Notes: generated by a model not told the origin, from the sequence alone. DNA of 64,000 nt from Bacteroidota bacterium (GCA_023427985.1 JAEYZM010000008.1:62001-126000); one strand, 5' to 3'; shown: positions 50,776 through 60,962, counted from the first letter of the stretch. Numbers and translations are program-made.

Positions 50776-52158
50776 TTATAGGATTGCCGAAATTAATCCG
50801 GGCAATACCCCTAATACTATGCTTGCAAGTGTTGCAATCCATAATACCATTTTCGATGATGAGCCAAAACTAATTGCTACTTGTGCATCATCTGCATCCT
50901 TCATATACATCGCAATGATTACTTTGAAATAATACCAAATACCAATTACTGCACTTAATACAGCAATAAATACCAACCAAGTATACCCTTGCGATAAAGC
51001 GGTAGCAAACATGTAGAACTTTCCTATGAATCCTGCGGTTAATGGAATACCAGCCATTGATGTCATGGCAATTGTTAAAGCGAATGCAGCCAATGGATTT
51101 GTTTTTGCCAATCCATTAAATGCCCCAATATCTTCTGAATTTTTTAATTGCTTTACCTTGATCAAAACACCAAATGCAATGATGGATGCAAAAGTATATG
51201 CACTTGCATAAAAGAACAATGCATTCGATGAACTATCGCCCAATGCTAAAATTGCCATCAACATATACCCTGCATGCGAGATGCTTGAGTACGCCAACAT
51301 GCGTTTGAATGAATGCTGATATAGTGCGATTAAGTTACCTACTACTATTGTTAAAGCAGAGATAGCCCATAAGGTAGAAGTGTATTGAAGATAAATACTT
51401 CCAAAAGCAACTAAGAAAATTTTCAAAAATGCTACGAAACTTGCGGTCTTAACAACCGATGACATATAGGCTGTGATTAATGATGGTGCGCCATCGTACA
51501 CATCTGCAGCCCAAAAATGAAAGGGAGCAGCAGATACTTTAAAGGACAAACCAACTATCATTAACAATACGCCTAAGTCAAAAAGTGCTGCAGTGTCGCC
51601 TCCGCTTTCTGTAACCACCGTTCCGATGGTCTCGATGTTGAACGAACCTATAAAGCCATAAATCAATGCAATTCCAAACAACAAAAATCCAGTTGCAAAT
51701 GAGCCCATCAATAAATATTTTAATGAAGCCTCATTCGAGATTAAATCTTTTTTGCGAATTCCTGCGAGTATGTACATACAGATTGACATGATTTCGATAC
51801 CAATGAACAACATTGATAAATCATTATAACATATCATGCACAACACACCAACCAATGAAAATAATATCAATGCAACATACTCTGCAACGTTTGTGCTAAT
51901 GCGTTCGAAATAGCCGGGCGACATTAATAAAATGAGCATCGTTGCAACTATAGTCAATACTGAAAACGCAATCGAATAGTTATCAATGAAAATCATGTTA
52001 TTGAAATAATACATGTTCACATTCCATTGAGCAATGTATGTTCCTGCTGATGCAGCAAGTCCTAATAGCGCAACTGGTAATATTGCCTTTTGTGCTTTGT
52101 ATAATCCTAAGAATAATACAAGGATTGCTAAAATTGATATGATGATAATACCGTTCAT
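50776..52158 (-). CDS. nuoN: NADH:quinone oxidoreductase subunit N
   Basis: NuoN is one of the three antiporter-like proton-pumping subunits of the complex I membrane arm. Its 460 residues form about 14 helices, with the conserved HYHF-like region SAAPFHFWAADVYDGAP and YSSISHAGYM. It is the last gene of the nuo operon, 26 bp after nuoM. Confidence 0.95.
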   Translation of the reverse strand: MNGIIIISILAILVLFLGLYKAQKAILPVALLGLAASAGTYIAQWNVNMYYFNNMIFIDNYSIAFSVLTIVATMLILLMSPGYFERISTNVAEYVALILFSLVGVLCMICYNDLSMLFIGIEIMSICMYILAGIRKKDLISNEASLKYLLMGSFATGFLLFGIALIYGFIGSFNIETIGTVVTESGGDTAALFDLGVLLMIVGLSFKVSAAPFHFWAADVYDGAPSLITAYMSSVVKTASFVAFLKIFLVAFGSIYLQYTSTLWAISALTIVVGNLIALYQHSFKRMLAYSSISHAGYMLMAILALGDSSSNALFFYASAYTFASIIAFGVLIKVKQLKNSEDIGAFNGLAKTNPLAAFALTIAMTSMAGIPLTAGFIGKFYMFATALSQGYTWLVFIAVLSAVIGIWYYFKVIIAMYMKDADDAQVAISFGSSSKMVLWIATLASIVLGVLPGLISAIL

Positions 52159-52184
52159 TCTATTGGGATATTATAAATTCTAAA

Positions 52185-53648
52185 TTATTTAAGTGTTGTC
52201 TTTGAATTGATGAAACCTAACAAATCGTTGATAGATGCTTCAGAAATTGATAATAAAAAAGAAGGATAAATTCCAACTACAATTATTACAATTACAGCAG
52301 TAAATAAAATCAATCGTTCTGTTCCAGTGATATCTTTAAAACTCGATGTTAGTGCATTTGCTTCACCAAGCATAACACCTTGATACATGCGTAACATATA
52401 CACCGCGCCAAGAATTATTGTAAGTCCTGCTAATGCTGCTGCCCATGCATTGTATTGGTAAAGTCCCATTAAGATTAAAAATTCACCTACAAAACCATTT
52501 GTTAGTGGTAAGGCTACTGCTCCCATCATTACTATTAAGAAACAAACAGCAAAAACTGGAGCCTTTAATACAATGCCCCCTAATTCTGCAATCGTTCTAG
52601 TACCAGTTCTTTCTTCAATTAAATGAATGATGTAGAATAAGGCAACAACACTAATACCGTGATTCAACATTTGAATCATTGCTCCTTGCATAGATTGTAT
52701 ATTCAATGCAAATAATCCAGCCGAAATTAAGCCAACGTGTGCAATAGAAGAATAAGCAATTAATCGCTTCATATCTTTTTGTCTAATTGCAATTATGGAT
52801 GCATATACAATTCCAATGATTGAAAGTATCAAAGCAAAATTTCCCCATTGCGCTACACCATCCGGTACTATTGGAAGCAACCATCTAATTACACCGTAAA
52901 TACCCATTTTTAACATAATCCCCGATAGTAACATGGTACCTTGAGTAGGCGATTCAGTATAGGTATCGGGTTGCCAAGTATGAAATGGGAATACTGGCAT
53001 TTTGATAGCAAATGCAATAAAGAAGGTCCAGAATAAAATTGCTTGTTCTTGTGCTGTAAGTGTCAATGAATAAAAAGCAGCAATGTCGAAGTTTTTAATT
53101 CCTTGTGTTTGCAGGAACAAATAAATGATACCTGCAAGCATAAACAAACTTCCGAAAATGGTATATAGGAAAAATCTAAGTGTAACTTTTATTCTATTCT
53201 CTCCACCCCAAATTGCAGCTATAAAATAAATTGGAATCAATGCTGCTTCCCAACAAATGTAAAATAAGAATGCATCTAGTGAAACGAATACACCGATAAG
53301 CCCAGCTTGCATAAACATCATTAATGCGTAAAACGCATTGGTGTTTTTAATTTCTTTTTTACCCGATGCTAATACGATGAGTGGATATAAGAAGGTGGTA
53401 AGTAAAACCATCATCATACTTATACCATCGATGCCAATTTTGAAACGAATTCCAAAACTACTAATCCATGATTGATCGAAAATGAATTGCGCACTCGAAT
53501 CGTTTGTGAACTGAGTCAAAGCATACAATGCTACACCAAGCTCTGCAATTGTAAATGCCAAGGCGATTTTTTTAGCTTGATTGCTATTGCTTAACCAAGT
53601 TGCAATAGCAGCAATAACAGGTAAGGTTAAAAGTATTAGTGTAATCAT
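52185..53648 (-). CDS. nuoM: NADH:quinone oxidoreductase subunit M
   Basis: NuoM is an antiporter-like pumping subunit. The 487 residues carry the typical KMPVFPFHTWQPDTYTESPT and LIAYSSIAHVGL, and the conserved glutamate in FYICWEAALIP. It is separated from nuoL by 7 bp. Confidence 0.96.
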   Translation of the reverse strand: MITLILLTLPVIAAIATWLSNSNQAKKIALAFTIAELGVALYALTQFTNDSSAQFIFDQSWISSFGIRFKIGIDGISMMMVLLTTFLYPLIVLASGKKEIKNTNAFYALMMFMQAGLIGVFVSLDAFLFYICWEAALIPIYFIAAIWGGENRIKVTLRFFLYTIFGSLFMLAGIIYLFLQTQGIKNFDIAAFYSLTLTAQEQAILFWTFFIAFAIKMPVFPFHTWQPDTYTESPTQGTMLLSGIMLKMGIYGVIRWLLPIVPDGVAQWGNFALILSIIGIVYASIIAIRQKDMKRLIAYSSIAHVGLISAGLFALNIQSMQGAMIQMLNHGISVVALFYIIHLIEERTGTRTIAELGGIVLKAPVFAVCFLIVMMGAVALPLTNGFVGEFLILMGLYQYNAWAAALAGLTIILGAVYMLRMYQGVMLGEANALTSSFKDITGTERLILFTAVIVIIVVGIYPSFLLSISEASINDLLGFINSKTTLK

Positions 53649-53655
53649 TGATCTA

Positions 53656-55563
53656 TTAGCTCAAAATAAAATTCAACAACAATATTATTATAATTCCCGC
53701 AACCATTGCGAATAGATAGAAACCAGTGTATCCAGTTTGTATACTTCTTAATGCTTTCGAACCATCGACAGTAGTTTTACTTACTAAATTTACAATTGCA
53801 TTAATGAATGAATTGTCAATTGATTGATAAAACCAAGTTGATAGTTTATTTAATGGTTGAGTTACGATTGCATTGTAAAACTCATCGATATAAAATTTAC
53901 GGTACGATAATCTTTGCCATAAACTCATTGCCGACTCATCTTCAGGTAATAGATATTCGTCTTTTGCGTAACGCTTATTTGCAAATACATAAATCAACGC
54001 AACCACTACAATAGATACTCCTATAATCGCATACTCTAAAGTATGAGAAGGATGCTCTATACTAAATCTTGCATCGGATAAAATAAATGAACCTCTTAAA
54101 TATTCATGCAATGCATGTGTATGTGAGAATATTTCAGGTAATCCAAAAAACCCAGATATCGTTGAAAACACTGCCAAGATAATTAATGGCAATGTCATGT
54201 TCTTCGGACTTTCATGTAAATGATGTGCTTGATCTTTTGTTCCTCTGAATGAACCATAAAATGTTAAGAATAACATGCGGAACATATAAAAGGCAGTTAA
54301 GATTGAAGTGAAAGACATCACAATAAAAACTGGTATCGAATACGAAAAACTCGCTGCTAAGATTTCATCTTTTGAGAAAAATCCAGCGAAAGGTGGAACA
54401 CCTGAAATTGCTAATGTTCCAATTAATATCGTTAAAAATGTGATAGGCAATTTGCTTTTTAATCCACCCATTTTACGCATGTCTTGCTCGCCACTCATTG
54501 CATGGATAACACTTCCAGCACCTAAGAACAATAATGCTTTAAAAAATGCATGAGTCATCAAATGAAATACTGCACCTGTGAAAGAACCTACACCTAATGC
54601 AACGAACATATAACCCAATTGACTTACGGTTGAATATGCAAGTACTTTTTTAATATCTGTTTGTGTTAAGGCAATTAAAGCTGCCCACACCGCTGTTAAC
54701 ATTCCAATAATTGCTACCAAATCCATAGCGATTGGCGCTAACACATAGATGATAGAAGATCTCGCTATCATATAGATTCCAGCAGTTACCATGGTAGCTG
54801 CGTGGATTAATGCCGATACAGGAGTTGGACCAGCCATTGCATCGGGTAACCAAGTATATAATGGTAATTGTGCACTCTTACCCATTGCACCAATAAATAA
54901 AAGAATGGCTATTGCTGTTAGGGTAGCATCGCCCGAATTAAATCCAGCTGCTTGAGCAAATACTTGATTGTAATTGATGGTTCCGAAAGTTGTGAAGATT
55001 AAAAACAATCCTAACAAAAATCCTAAGTCACCAATTCTATTCATTACAAATGCTTTTTTTGCAGCATCGTTATACGATTGATTTTTATACCAGAATCCAA
55101 TTAATAAATACGAACACAATCCTACTCCTTCCCATCCAATAAACATTATTGCGTAGTTCGCACCCAATACTAATAGTAACATGAAGAATACGAATAAATT
55201 CAGATAAGCAAAGAACTTACCGAATCCTTCATCATCATGCATATAGCCGATTGAGTAGACATGAATTAAGAACCCTACACCTGTAACGATAAGTAACATA
55301 AGTGTAGAAAGTGGATCTACTAAAAACGAAAACGATAAATCGAAATTTCCAGCCTTAATCCATTGGAAAAAATGGAAGGTGTGCGACTGTACTTCGGATG
55401 ATTTTAATTCAAAAAATATTCCCAATGAGATGATAAATGAAAGCAACATCGAGCCGCTTCCAATAATACCTACTAGGCTTTTAGGAATTCTTTTATAAGC
55501 AATACCATTAATTAGAAAACCAATTAAAGGTAAGAGTGGTACTAATGCAATTAGTTGTAACAT
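53656..55563 (-). CDS. nuoL: NADH:quinone oxidoreductase subunit L
   Basis: NuoL is the distal pumping subunit with the long lateral helix. The 635 residues have MFIGWEGVGLCSYLLIGFW, SAQLPLYTWLPDAMAGPTPV and LAYSTVSQLGYM. The length and order are normal. Confidence 0.96.
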   Translation of the reverse strand: MLQLIALVPLLPLIGFLINGIAYKRIPKSLVGIIGSGSMLLSFIISLGIFFELKSSEVQSHTFHFFQWIKAGNFDLSFSFLVDPLSTLMLLIVTGVGFLIHVYSIGYMHDDEGFGKFFAYLNLFVFFMLLLVLGANYAIMFIGWEGVGLCSYLLIGFWYKNQSYNDAAKKAFVMNRIGDLGFLLGLFLIFTTFGTINYNQVFAQAAGFNSGDATLTAIAILLFIGAMGKSAQLPLYTWLPDAMAGPTPVSALIHAATMVTAGIYMIARSSIIYVLAPIAMDLVAIIGMLTAVWAALIALTQTDIKKVLAYSTVSQLGYMFVALGVGSFTGAVFHLMTHAFFKALLFLGAGSVIHAMSGEQDMRKMGGLKSKLPITFLTILIGTLAISGVPPFAGFFSKDEILAASFSYSIPVFIVMSFTSILTAFYMFRMLFLTFYGSFRGTKDQAHHLHESPKNMTLPLIILAVFSTISGFFGLPEIFSHTHALHEYLRGSFILSDARFSIEHPSHTLEYAIIGVSIVVVALIYVFANKRYAKDEYLLPEDESAMSLWQRLSYRKFYIDEFYNAIVTQPLNKLSTWFYQSIDNSFINAIVNLVSKTTVDGSKALRSIQTGYTGFYLFAMVAGIIIILLLNFILS

Positions 55564-55591
55564 ATCTTTCTAATACTGATTAAAAATTCTA

Positions 55592-55921
55592 CTATCCTTT
55601 TAATCTGTTTAATAAATTAATATCTATTGAGCGTGTGTTTCTGTAAATCATCACAATGATTGCAAGTCCAACCGCAACCTCAGCTGCTGCAACTGCCATA
55701 ATGAAGAATACAAATATTTGTCCTGATGGATCTCCTCTAAATGCAGAGAATGCTACCAATAGGAGATTCACTGCGTTTAACATTAATTCTATCGACATAA
55801 AAATTACAATGGCATTTCTGCGAATTAATACGCCCATAACACCAATAACAAATAATACTGAGCTTAACAAAATATAATGCGTCAGTGGTACTGTTTGTAT
55901 GACTTGTGTAATATTTTCCAT
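55592..55921 (-). CDS. nuoK: NADH:quinone oxidoreductase subunit K
   Basis: NuoK is a three-helix membrane subunit of 109 residues. It shows VIFMSIELMLNAVNLLLVAFS with the conserved glutamate, and AVAAAEVAVGLAIIV with the second. It overlaps nuoJ by 1 nt. Confidence 0.96.
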   Translation of the reverse strand: MENITQVIQTVPLTHYILLSSVLFVIGVMGVLIRRNAIVIFMSIELMLNAVNLLLVAFSAFRGDPSGQIFVFFIMAVAAAEVAVGLAIIVMIYRNTRSIDINLLNRLKG

Positions 55922-56421
55922 TAGTTAATTTCTTTTTTAGCTAACAATACCGATCCTACCATTGCCGACAATAATAAGATGGAAATAATTTCGAAGGGTA
56001 GTAAGAAATCTCTAAATAAAGTTTTACCTAAGTTCTTTACTAAACCGATATCTGTATTGCTAATAGTAGTTATTTCATTCCCTCCTATAGTTTGCTTTAA
56101 GGCTGCAAAAATTGTTACCATTAAAAGTCCAGCCGAAATCACACCTGCGAATTTAATTAGTGTTGATTTATGTGGCTCAGTGTCTTTATTCAAATTCAAA
56201 AACATGATAGAGAATAACATCAATACCATGATTGCACCCATGTATACTATGAAGTTGACAATTGCAAGAAATTGTGCATTCAATAAAATATAATGACAGG
56301 TGATTGAAAAGAATGTCATCACCATATACAATGCACTGTGTATTGGGTTTTTAGCAAACACTACCAATAATGCAAAGAATACTGTGATAAAGCCTAATAG
56401 GTAAAAAATTGATTGGTTCAT
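55921..56421 (-). CDS. nuoJ: NADH:quinone oxidoreductase subunit J
   Basis: NuoJ is a five-helix membrane subunit. The 166 residues include NPIHSALYMVMTFFSI and VYMGAIMVLMLFSIMFLNL. It overlaps nuoI and nuoK by 1 nt each. Confidence 0.95.
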   Translation of the reverse strand: MNQSIFYLLGFITVFFALLVVFAKNPIHSALYMVMTFFSITCHYILLNAQFLAIVNFIVYMGAIMVLMLFSIMFLNLNKDTEPHKSTLIKFAGVISAGLLMVTIFAALKQTIGGNEITTISNTDIGLVKNLGKTLFRDFLLPFEIISILLLSAMVGSVLLAKKEIN

Positions 56422-56915
56422 TATTTTATTATTGGTTCTAATAATTTGTCTTTCCCGTAAATAAAAGTATCTCTACTGTAATCTGCTTTTGCAATATCAC
56501 CATCTAAATAAATCGCTTCCTTAGGACAAGCTTCTTCGCAGAATCCACAGAAGATACATCTCAACATATTGATTTCGTACACTGCTGCATATTTCTCTTC
56601 ACGGTATAAATGTTCTTCTCCTTTTTTGCGTTCTGCCGCTGTCATGGTGATGGCTTCTGCCGGACACGACAAGGCACATAATCCGCATGCAGTGCAACGC
56701 TCTCTTCCATCCTCATCGCGCTTTAAAGAATGCAATCCTCTGAAATTTTCAGAAAACTCACGCTTTACTTCTGGGTAAAATATGGTTGTCTTCTTGCTGA
56801 AGAAATGTTTTAAAGTTATTCCCAATCCTTGAAAGATGGCAGGTAGATACATCCGTTCCCAGATGTTCATTTTTTTCTGCTCAATCACTTTCTTGCGATT
56901 TGTTAACGAATTCAT
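56421..56915 (-). CDS. nuoI: NADH:quinone oxidoreductase subunit I
   Basis: NuoI carries the two 4Fe-4S clusters N6a and N6b. Both motifs are seen: CTACGLCALSCPAEAI and CIFCGFCEEACPKEAI. The 164 residues are normal. It follows nuoH after 5 bp. Confidence 0.97.
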   Translation of the reverse strand: MNSLTNRKKVIEQKKMNIWERMYLPAIFQGLGITLKHFFSKKTTIFYPEVKREFSENFRGLHSLKRDEDGRERCTACGLCALSCPAEAITMTAAERKKGEEHLYREEKYAAVYEINMLRCIFCGFCEEACPKEAIYLDGDIAKADYSRDTFIYGKDKLLEPIIK

Positions 56916-56920
56916 GTGCT

Positions 56921-57943
56921 CTATCCTTTAATTAATATTACTAAACCTGTAATAACAATGTTGATTAACGATAATGGTATTAATATTTTCCATCCCAATT
57001 TCATCAATTGGTCGTAACGGAAACGCGGAACTGTCCAACGTACCCAAATAAAGAAAAATATGAATAATAAAATCTTGATAAATAATGCTGCAACGCCTAA
57101 TAAAGACAATAGGTTCGGATCAGAAATCAAATGCATTCCTGGAAAATTATATCCACCAAAATACAAGGTTGCCATTACTGCCGATGTTACGAACATGTTG
57201 ATGTATTCCGAGAACAAATAGAATCCTAACTTCATAGAAGAATACTCTGTATGATGTCCACCTACCAATTCGGTCTCACATTCCGGTAAATCGAATGGTG
57301 TTCTATTGGTCTCTGCGAAAGCGCAAATCAAAAATATCAAAAAGCCTAGTGGCTGATAAAATACGTTCCAACTTAAACCCGATTGTTGTTCGGCAATTTC
57401 TCTCATGCTCAAGGTACCCGTCATCATCAATAATGCAATAATGGATAGTCCCATCGCAATTTCATAAGAAATATTTTGTGAAGCAGCACGTATTGCACCC
57501 AATAAAGAGAATTTATTATTAGAAGCCCATCCTCCGATCATTATTCCGTATACTCCTAACGACACAACACCAAATATATACAATAGTCCTACGTTGATAT
57601 CTGCTACTTGAAGGGAGATAGTTTTTCCGAACATGATTAAGTCCTTTCCCCATGGTATTACTGCCGATGTAATGCAGGCTGTAAGCATGCTTAAGCTTGG
57701 ACCAAGTACAAAAAGGAAGTTTCCTGCATGAGTTGGAATAATTTCTTCTTTCGTAAATAATTTCACTCCATCTGCCAAAGGTTGTAAAATTCCCCAAGGT
57801 CCCGCTCTGTTTGGCCCAACTCGATCTTGGAAAAATCCAGCGAATTTTCTTTCAGCAAGCGTAGTGTACATTGCAATTAACAAACTAACCCCAAGTATTA
57901 CAGAGATTAGTATGATTTTTTCTATAATGAACGCTATATCCAT
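56921..57943 (-). CDS. nuoH: NADH:quinone oxidoreductase subunit H
   Basis: NuoH forms part of the quinone chamber in the membrane. The 340 residues show LAERKFAGFFQDRVGPNRAG, FAETNRTPFDLPECETELVG and WVRWTVPRFRYDQLMKLGWK. The length is normal. It starts 28 bp after nuoG. Confidence 0.97.
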   Translation of the reverse strand: MDIAFIIEKIILISVILGVSLLIAMYTTLAERKFAGFFQDRVGPNRAGPWGILQPLADGVKLFTKEEIIPTHAGNFLFVLGPSLSMLTACITSAVIPWGKDLIMFGKTISLQVADINVGLLYIFGVVSLGVYGIMIGGWASNNKFSLLGAIRAASQNISYEIAMGLSIIALLMMTGTLSMREIAEQQSGLSWNVFYQPLGFLIFLICAFAETNRTPFDLPECETELVGGHHTEYSSMKLGFYLFSEYINMFVTSAVMATLYFGGYNFPGMHLISDPNLLSLLGVAALFIKILLFIFFFIWVRWTVPRFRYDQLMKLGWKILIPLSLINIVITGLVILIKG

Positions 57944-57971
57944 GTTCTATTTAATTCTTTTAAGCTTACGC

Positions 57972-58979
57972 TTATTTCTTATTTTTAGTAAACATCTTTT
58001 TATTCGCTTCAATCAATGAAGGATCTTTCTCTACTACTGGTAACATATGCGGCATCTCATAGTGGTTTGCTGATATTACCGATGTGTCTTCAATTTTTCT
58101 AGGACCTTCGATTGTCCAGTCCGATGTTTTCTTTTTATCAAATCTGCAGGTATTGCAAATAAAGCTTTCTACTTCTCCATAAACATCTTTACGTCCAGTA
58201 ACTCTTAAAACGTCTTCGCCTTTATACCACAACACTACTTTACCAGAACATTTTGGATTTTCGCAATCTCTATGTGCATCTACTGGTTTTGAGAACCAAA
58301 CACGATTTTTAAATCTGAATGTTTTATCTGTTAAAGCACCTACAGGGCATACATCAATCACGTTTCCAGAAAAATCATTTTCAATTGCATTTTCAATATA
58401 GGTAGAAATCTCTGCTTTATCTCCTCTGTTAATGATACCATGAACACGTCCATCCGTAATTTGATCGGCAGTATACACGCATCTATAACACAGTATGCAG
58501 CGATTCATATGTAATTGAATTTTATCGCCTATATCAATTCTGTCGAATGTTCTTCTGTCAAACTCATATCGAGTATTAGATGTACCGTGTTCGTAAGATA
58601 GGTTCTGCAAATCGCATTCTCCTGCTTGGTCACAAACTGGGCAGTCTAAAGGATGGTTGATCAATAACATTTCTACAACACCTTTACGTGCTTCCAATAC
58701 TTCTGGCGATGATTTACTTTCCACTTCCATACCATCCATCACCTGTGTTTGGCAGGATGCAACTAATTTGGGCATTGGACGTGGATCTTTTTCAGAACCT
58801 TTCGCAACTTTCACCAAACAAGTTCTGCACTTACCGCCACTGCCTTTCAACTTAGTGTAATAGCACATTGCAGGTGGAACTAGCTCACCACCTATCATAC
58901 GCGCTGCGTTCAATATCGTAGTACCTGGTTCTACTTCGATGGATTGACCATCAATGGTCACTTTTATTTTGTCTGCCAT
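57972..58979 (-). CDS. nuoG: NADH:quinone oxidoreductase subunit G, short form
   Basis: The 335 residues contain the 2Fe-2S N1b domain (CYYTKLKGSGGKCRTCLVKV, ASCQT), the cluster with His ligand HPLDCPVCDQAGECDLQ and the 4Fe-4S motifs CILCYRC and CPVGAL. A C-x4-C ... CNTC segment follows, then the protein ends. The large molybdopterin-oxidoreductase-like domain of longer NuoG proteins (700-900 residues) is absent. Such short forms are usual in parts of the Bacteroidota, so this is probably not a truncation; the frame ends cleanly and nuoH follows after 28 bp. Confidence 0.92.
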   Translation of the reverse strand: MADKIKVTIDGQSIEVEPGTTILNAARMIGGELVPPAMCYYTKLKGSGGKCRTCLVKVAKGSEKDPRPMPKLVASCQTQVMDGMEVESKSSPEVLEARKGVVEMLLINHPLDCPVCDQAGECDLQNLSYEHGTSNTRYEFDRRTFDRIDIGDKIQLHMNRCILCYRCVYTADQITDGRVHGIINRGDKAEISTYIENAIENDFSGNVIDVCPVGALTDKTFRFKNRVWFSKPVDAHRDCENPKCSGKVVLWYKGEDVLRVTGRKDVYGEVESFICNTCRFDKKKTSDWTIEGPRKIEDTSVISANHYEMPHMLPVVEKDPSLIEANKKMFTKNKK

Positions 58980-59087
58980 CAGAATTAAGTATTAAGTAAT
59001 AAGTACAAAGTATTAAGACTAAAATCTAAACTTATGCACTAATTTTCTTTTACAATTTTCGTTTTTCTATTTTCTATTTTCTAAAAA
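58980..59087. repeat. AT-rich spacer with short direct repeats between nuoG and nuoF
   Basis: The 108-bp gap holds AAGTATTAAG at 58987-58996 and again at 59008-59017, with AAGTAATAAGT between them, followed by TTCTATTTTC-type repeats near 59070. No hairpin or clear promoter is visible. It is the largest gap inside the nuo operon apart from nuoA-nuoB. Confidence 0.4.
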
Positions 59088-60434
59088 CTACGCAAGAATT
59101 GCTTCATGCTCTGGCTTCAATCCGAAGTTGCGCGTTTGGCTCAACTTAGGCTCGTTTACATGCCATTCGAATTCATCTCTAAAATGTCTAATAGCACTTG
59201 CCACTGGCCATGCAGCTGCATCACCCAATGGACAAATAGTATTGCCTTCTATTTTCTTTGATACATCGACCAATAAATCAATATCACTCATCTTACCATG
59301 TCCGTATTCTAAACGATGTAAGATTTTTTCCATCCATCCCGTTCCTTCTCTACATGGTGAACATTGTCCACACGATTCATGGTGATAAAATCTTGAAAAA
59401 TTCCAAGTGTTTCTCACAATACAAGAATCTTCATCGTATACTATGAAACCACCAGAACCCAACATAGTACCACTTACAAAACCTCCGTCTGAAAGTGACT
59501 CATAGGTCATGATTCTTTGTTCGTTGTTAGCAGTCTTTAAAATTAAATTCGCTGGTAAAATTGGAACCGAAGAACCTCCAGCAACAACTGCTTTTAATTT
59601 CTTTCCATTTTTTATTCCACCACAATATTGATCCGAATAAATAAATTCTTCTACGGATACCCCTAATTCAATTTCATATACACCGGGTTTGTTGATGTGT
59701 CCCGATGCAGAAATTAATTTAGTTCCTGTGCTTCTACCTACACCAATTTTTGCATACTCATCGCCACCCATATTTACGATAGGAGCAACGGCTGCAATGG
59801 TTTCAACATTATTTACCACAGTTGGACAAGCATACAATCCAGCAACTGCTGGGAATGGAGGTTTAATTCTCGGATTACCCCTTTTACCTTCTAACGATTC
59901 AAGTAAAGCTGTTTCTTCTCCGCAGATATATGCACCAGCACCAGGCTGTACATATAAATCTAAATTATATCCTGTACCTAAAATATTTTTTCCCAACCAT
60001 CCATTAGCGTATGCTTCTGCAATTGCTTTTTCTAAAATTCGTAGCACATAAAAATATTCGCCGCGTATATAGATGTAAGATGTGTTGGCACCCAATGCAA
60101 AACTTGAAGTAATCATACCTTCAATTAATGCATGAGGAATTTTTTCCATTAAATATCTATCCTTGAATGTACCAGGTTCAGACTCATCGGCATTACATAC
60201 TAAGTAACGCGGCTTACCTTCTGGCTTCGCCAAGAAACTCCATTTCATTCCTGTTGGGAATCCAGCACCGCCTCTACCTCTTAATCCCGATTTCTTTACT
60301 TCTTCTACAATATCATCTGGTGACATTGTTTTCAAAGCCTTTTCAACCGAAGCATATCCACCTTTCTTACGATATACTTCGTAAGATTGTATGCCTGGTT
60401 CATCGATGTGTTCTAGTAAAATTCTTCTTGACAT
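59088..60434 (-). CDS. nuoF: NADH:quinone oxidoreductase subunit F
   Basis: NuoF binds NADH, FMN and cluster N3. In 448 residues one sees GLRGRGGAGFPTGMKW, the ESEPGTFKDR and GAGAYICGEETALLESLEG segments, and the cluster motif CGQCSPCREG. It is 6 bp after nuoE. Confidence 0.97.
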   Translation of the reverse strand: MSRRILLEHIDEPGIQSYEVYRKKGGYASVEKALKTMSPDDIVEEVKKSGLRGRGGAGFPTGMKWSFLAKPEGKPRYLVCNADESEPGTFKDRYLMEKIPHALIEGMITSSFALGANTSYIYIRGEYFYVLRILEKAIAEAYANGWLGKNILGTGYNLDLYVQPGAGAYICGEETALLESLEGKRGNPRIKPPFPAVAGLYACPTVVNNVETIAAVAPIVNMGGDEYAKIGVGRSTGTKLISASGHINKPGVYEIELGVSVEEFIYSDQYCGGIKNGKKLKAVVAGGSSVPILPANLILKTANNEQRIMTYESLSDGGFVSGTMLGSGGFIVYDEDSCIVRNTWNFSRFYHHESCGQCSPCREGTGWMEKILHRLEYGHGKMSDIDLLVDVSKKIEGNTICPLGDAAAWPVASAIRHFRDEFEWHVNEPKLSQTRNFGLKPEHEAILA

Positions 60435-60440
60435 AATGTA

Positions 60441-60959
60441 TTATATCGTATCTACGTATGAACGTAATCTGTTTTCTGATTTCATTTTTTCCAATATGGC
60501 ATCTACCTTTTCATTAGTTAAATTTTCGAAATAGTCTTTACCACATTGTAACATCGGCGCTGTACCACATGAGCCCAAGCACTCTACTTCTTTCAAAGTA
60601 AACATACCATCGCTAGTAGTCTCACCCACTTTAATCTTTAATTTTTGTTCTAAATAGCTTACCAATTCTTCTGCGCCATTGATTGCACATGGACCAGTAT
60701 GACAAACTTCTAAAACACATTTTCCAACTGGTTTAAGATTGAACATCGAGTAAAACGATGCTACTTCATATACCTCAATTGGCTTAATGTTTAATACCTC
60801 TGCTACATAGTCCATAGTTTCTGGACTTAACCAGCCACCGAACTCAGCTTGTGCTAAATGTAACACAGGAATTAAAGCAGATTTCTGCTTTCCTTCCGGA
60901 TAACGAGCAATCATCTTATCGACGATTTCTAAAGTTTCTTTTGAAAATGTTATGCTCAT
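60441..60959 (-). CDS. nuoE: NADH:quinone oxidoreductase subunit E
   Basis: NuoE holds the 2Fe-2S cluster N1a. Its thioredoxin-like domain has CHTGPCAINGAEEL and CLGSCGTAPMLQ with the four cysteines. The 172 residues are normal. Confidence 0.97.
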   Translation of the reverse strand: MSITFSKETLEIVDKMIARYPEGKQKSALIPVLHLAQAEFGGWLSPETMDYVAEVLNIKPIEVYEVASFYSMFNLKPVGKCVLEVCHTGPCAINGAEELVSYLEQKLKIKVGETTSDGMFTLKEVECLGSCGTAPMLQCGKDYFENLTNEKVDAILEKMKSENRLRSYVDTI

Positions 60960-60962
60960 TTT

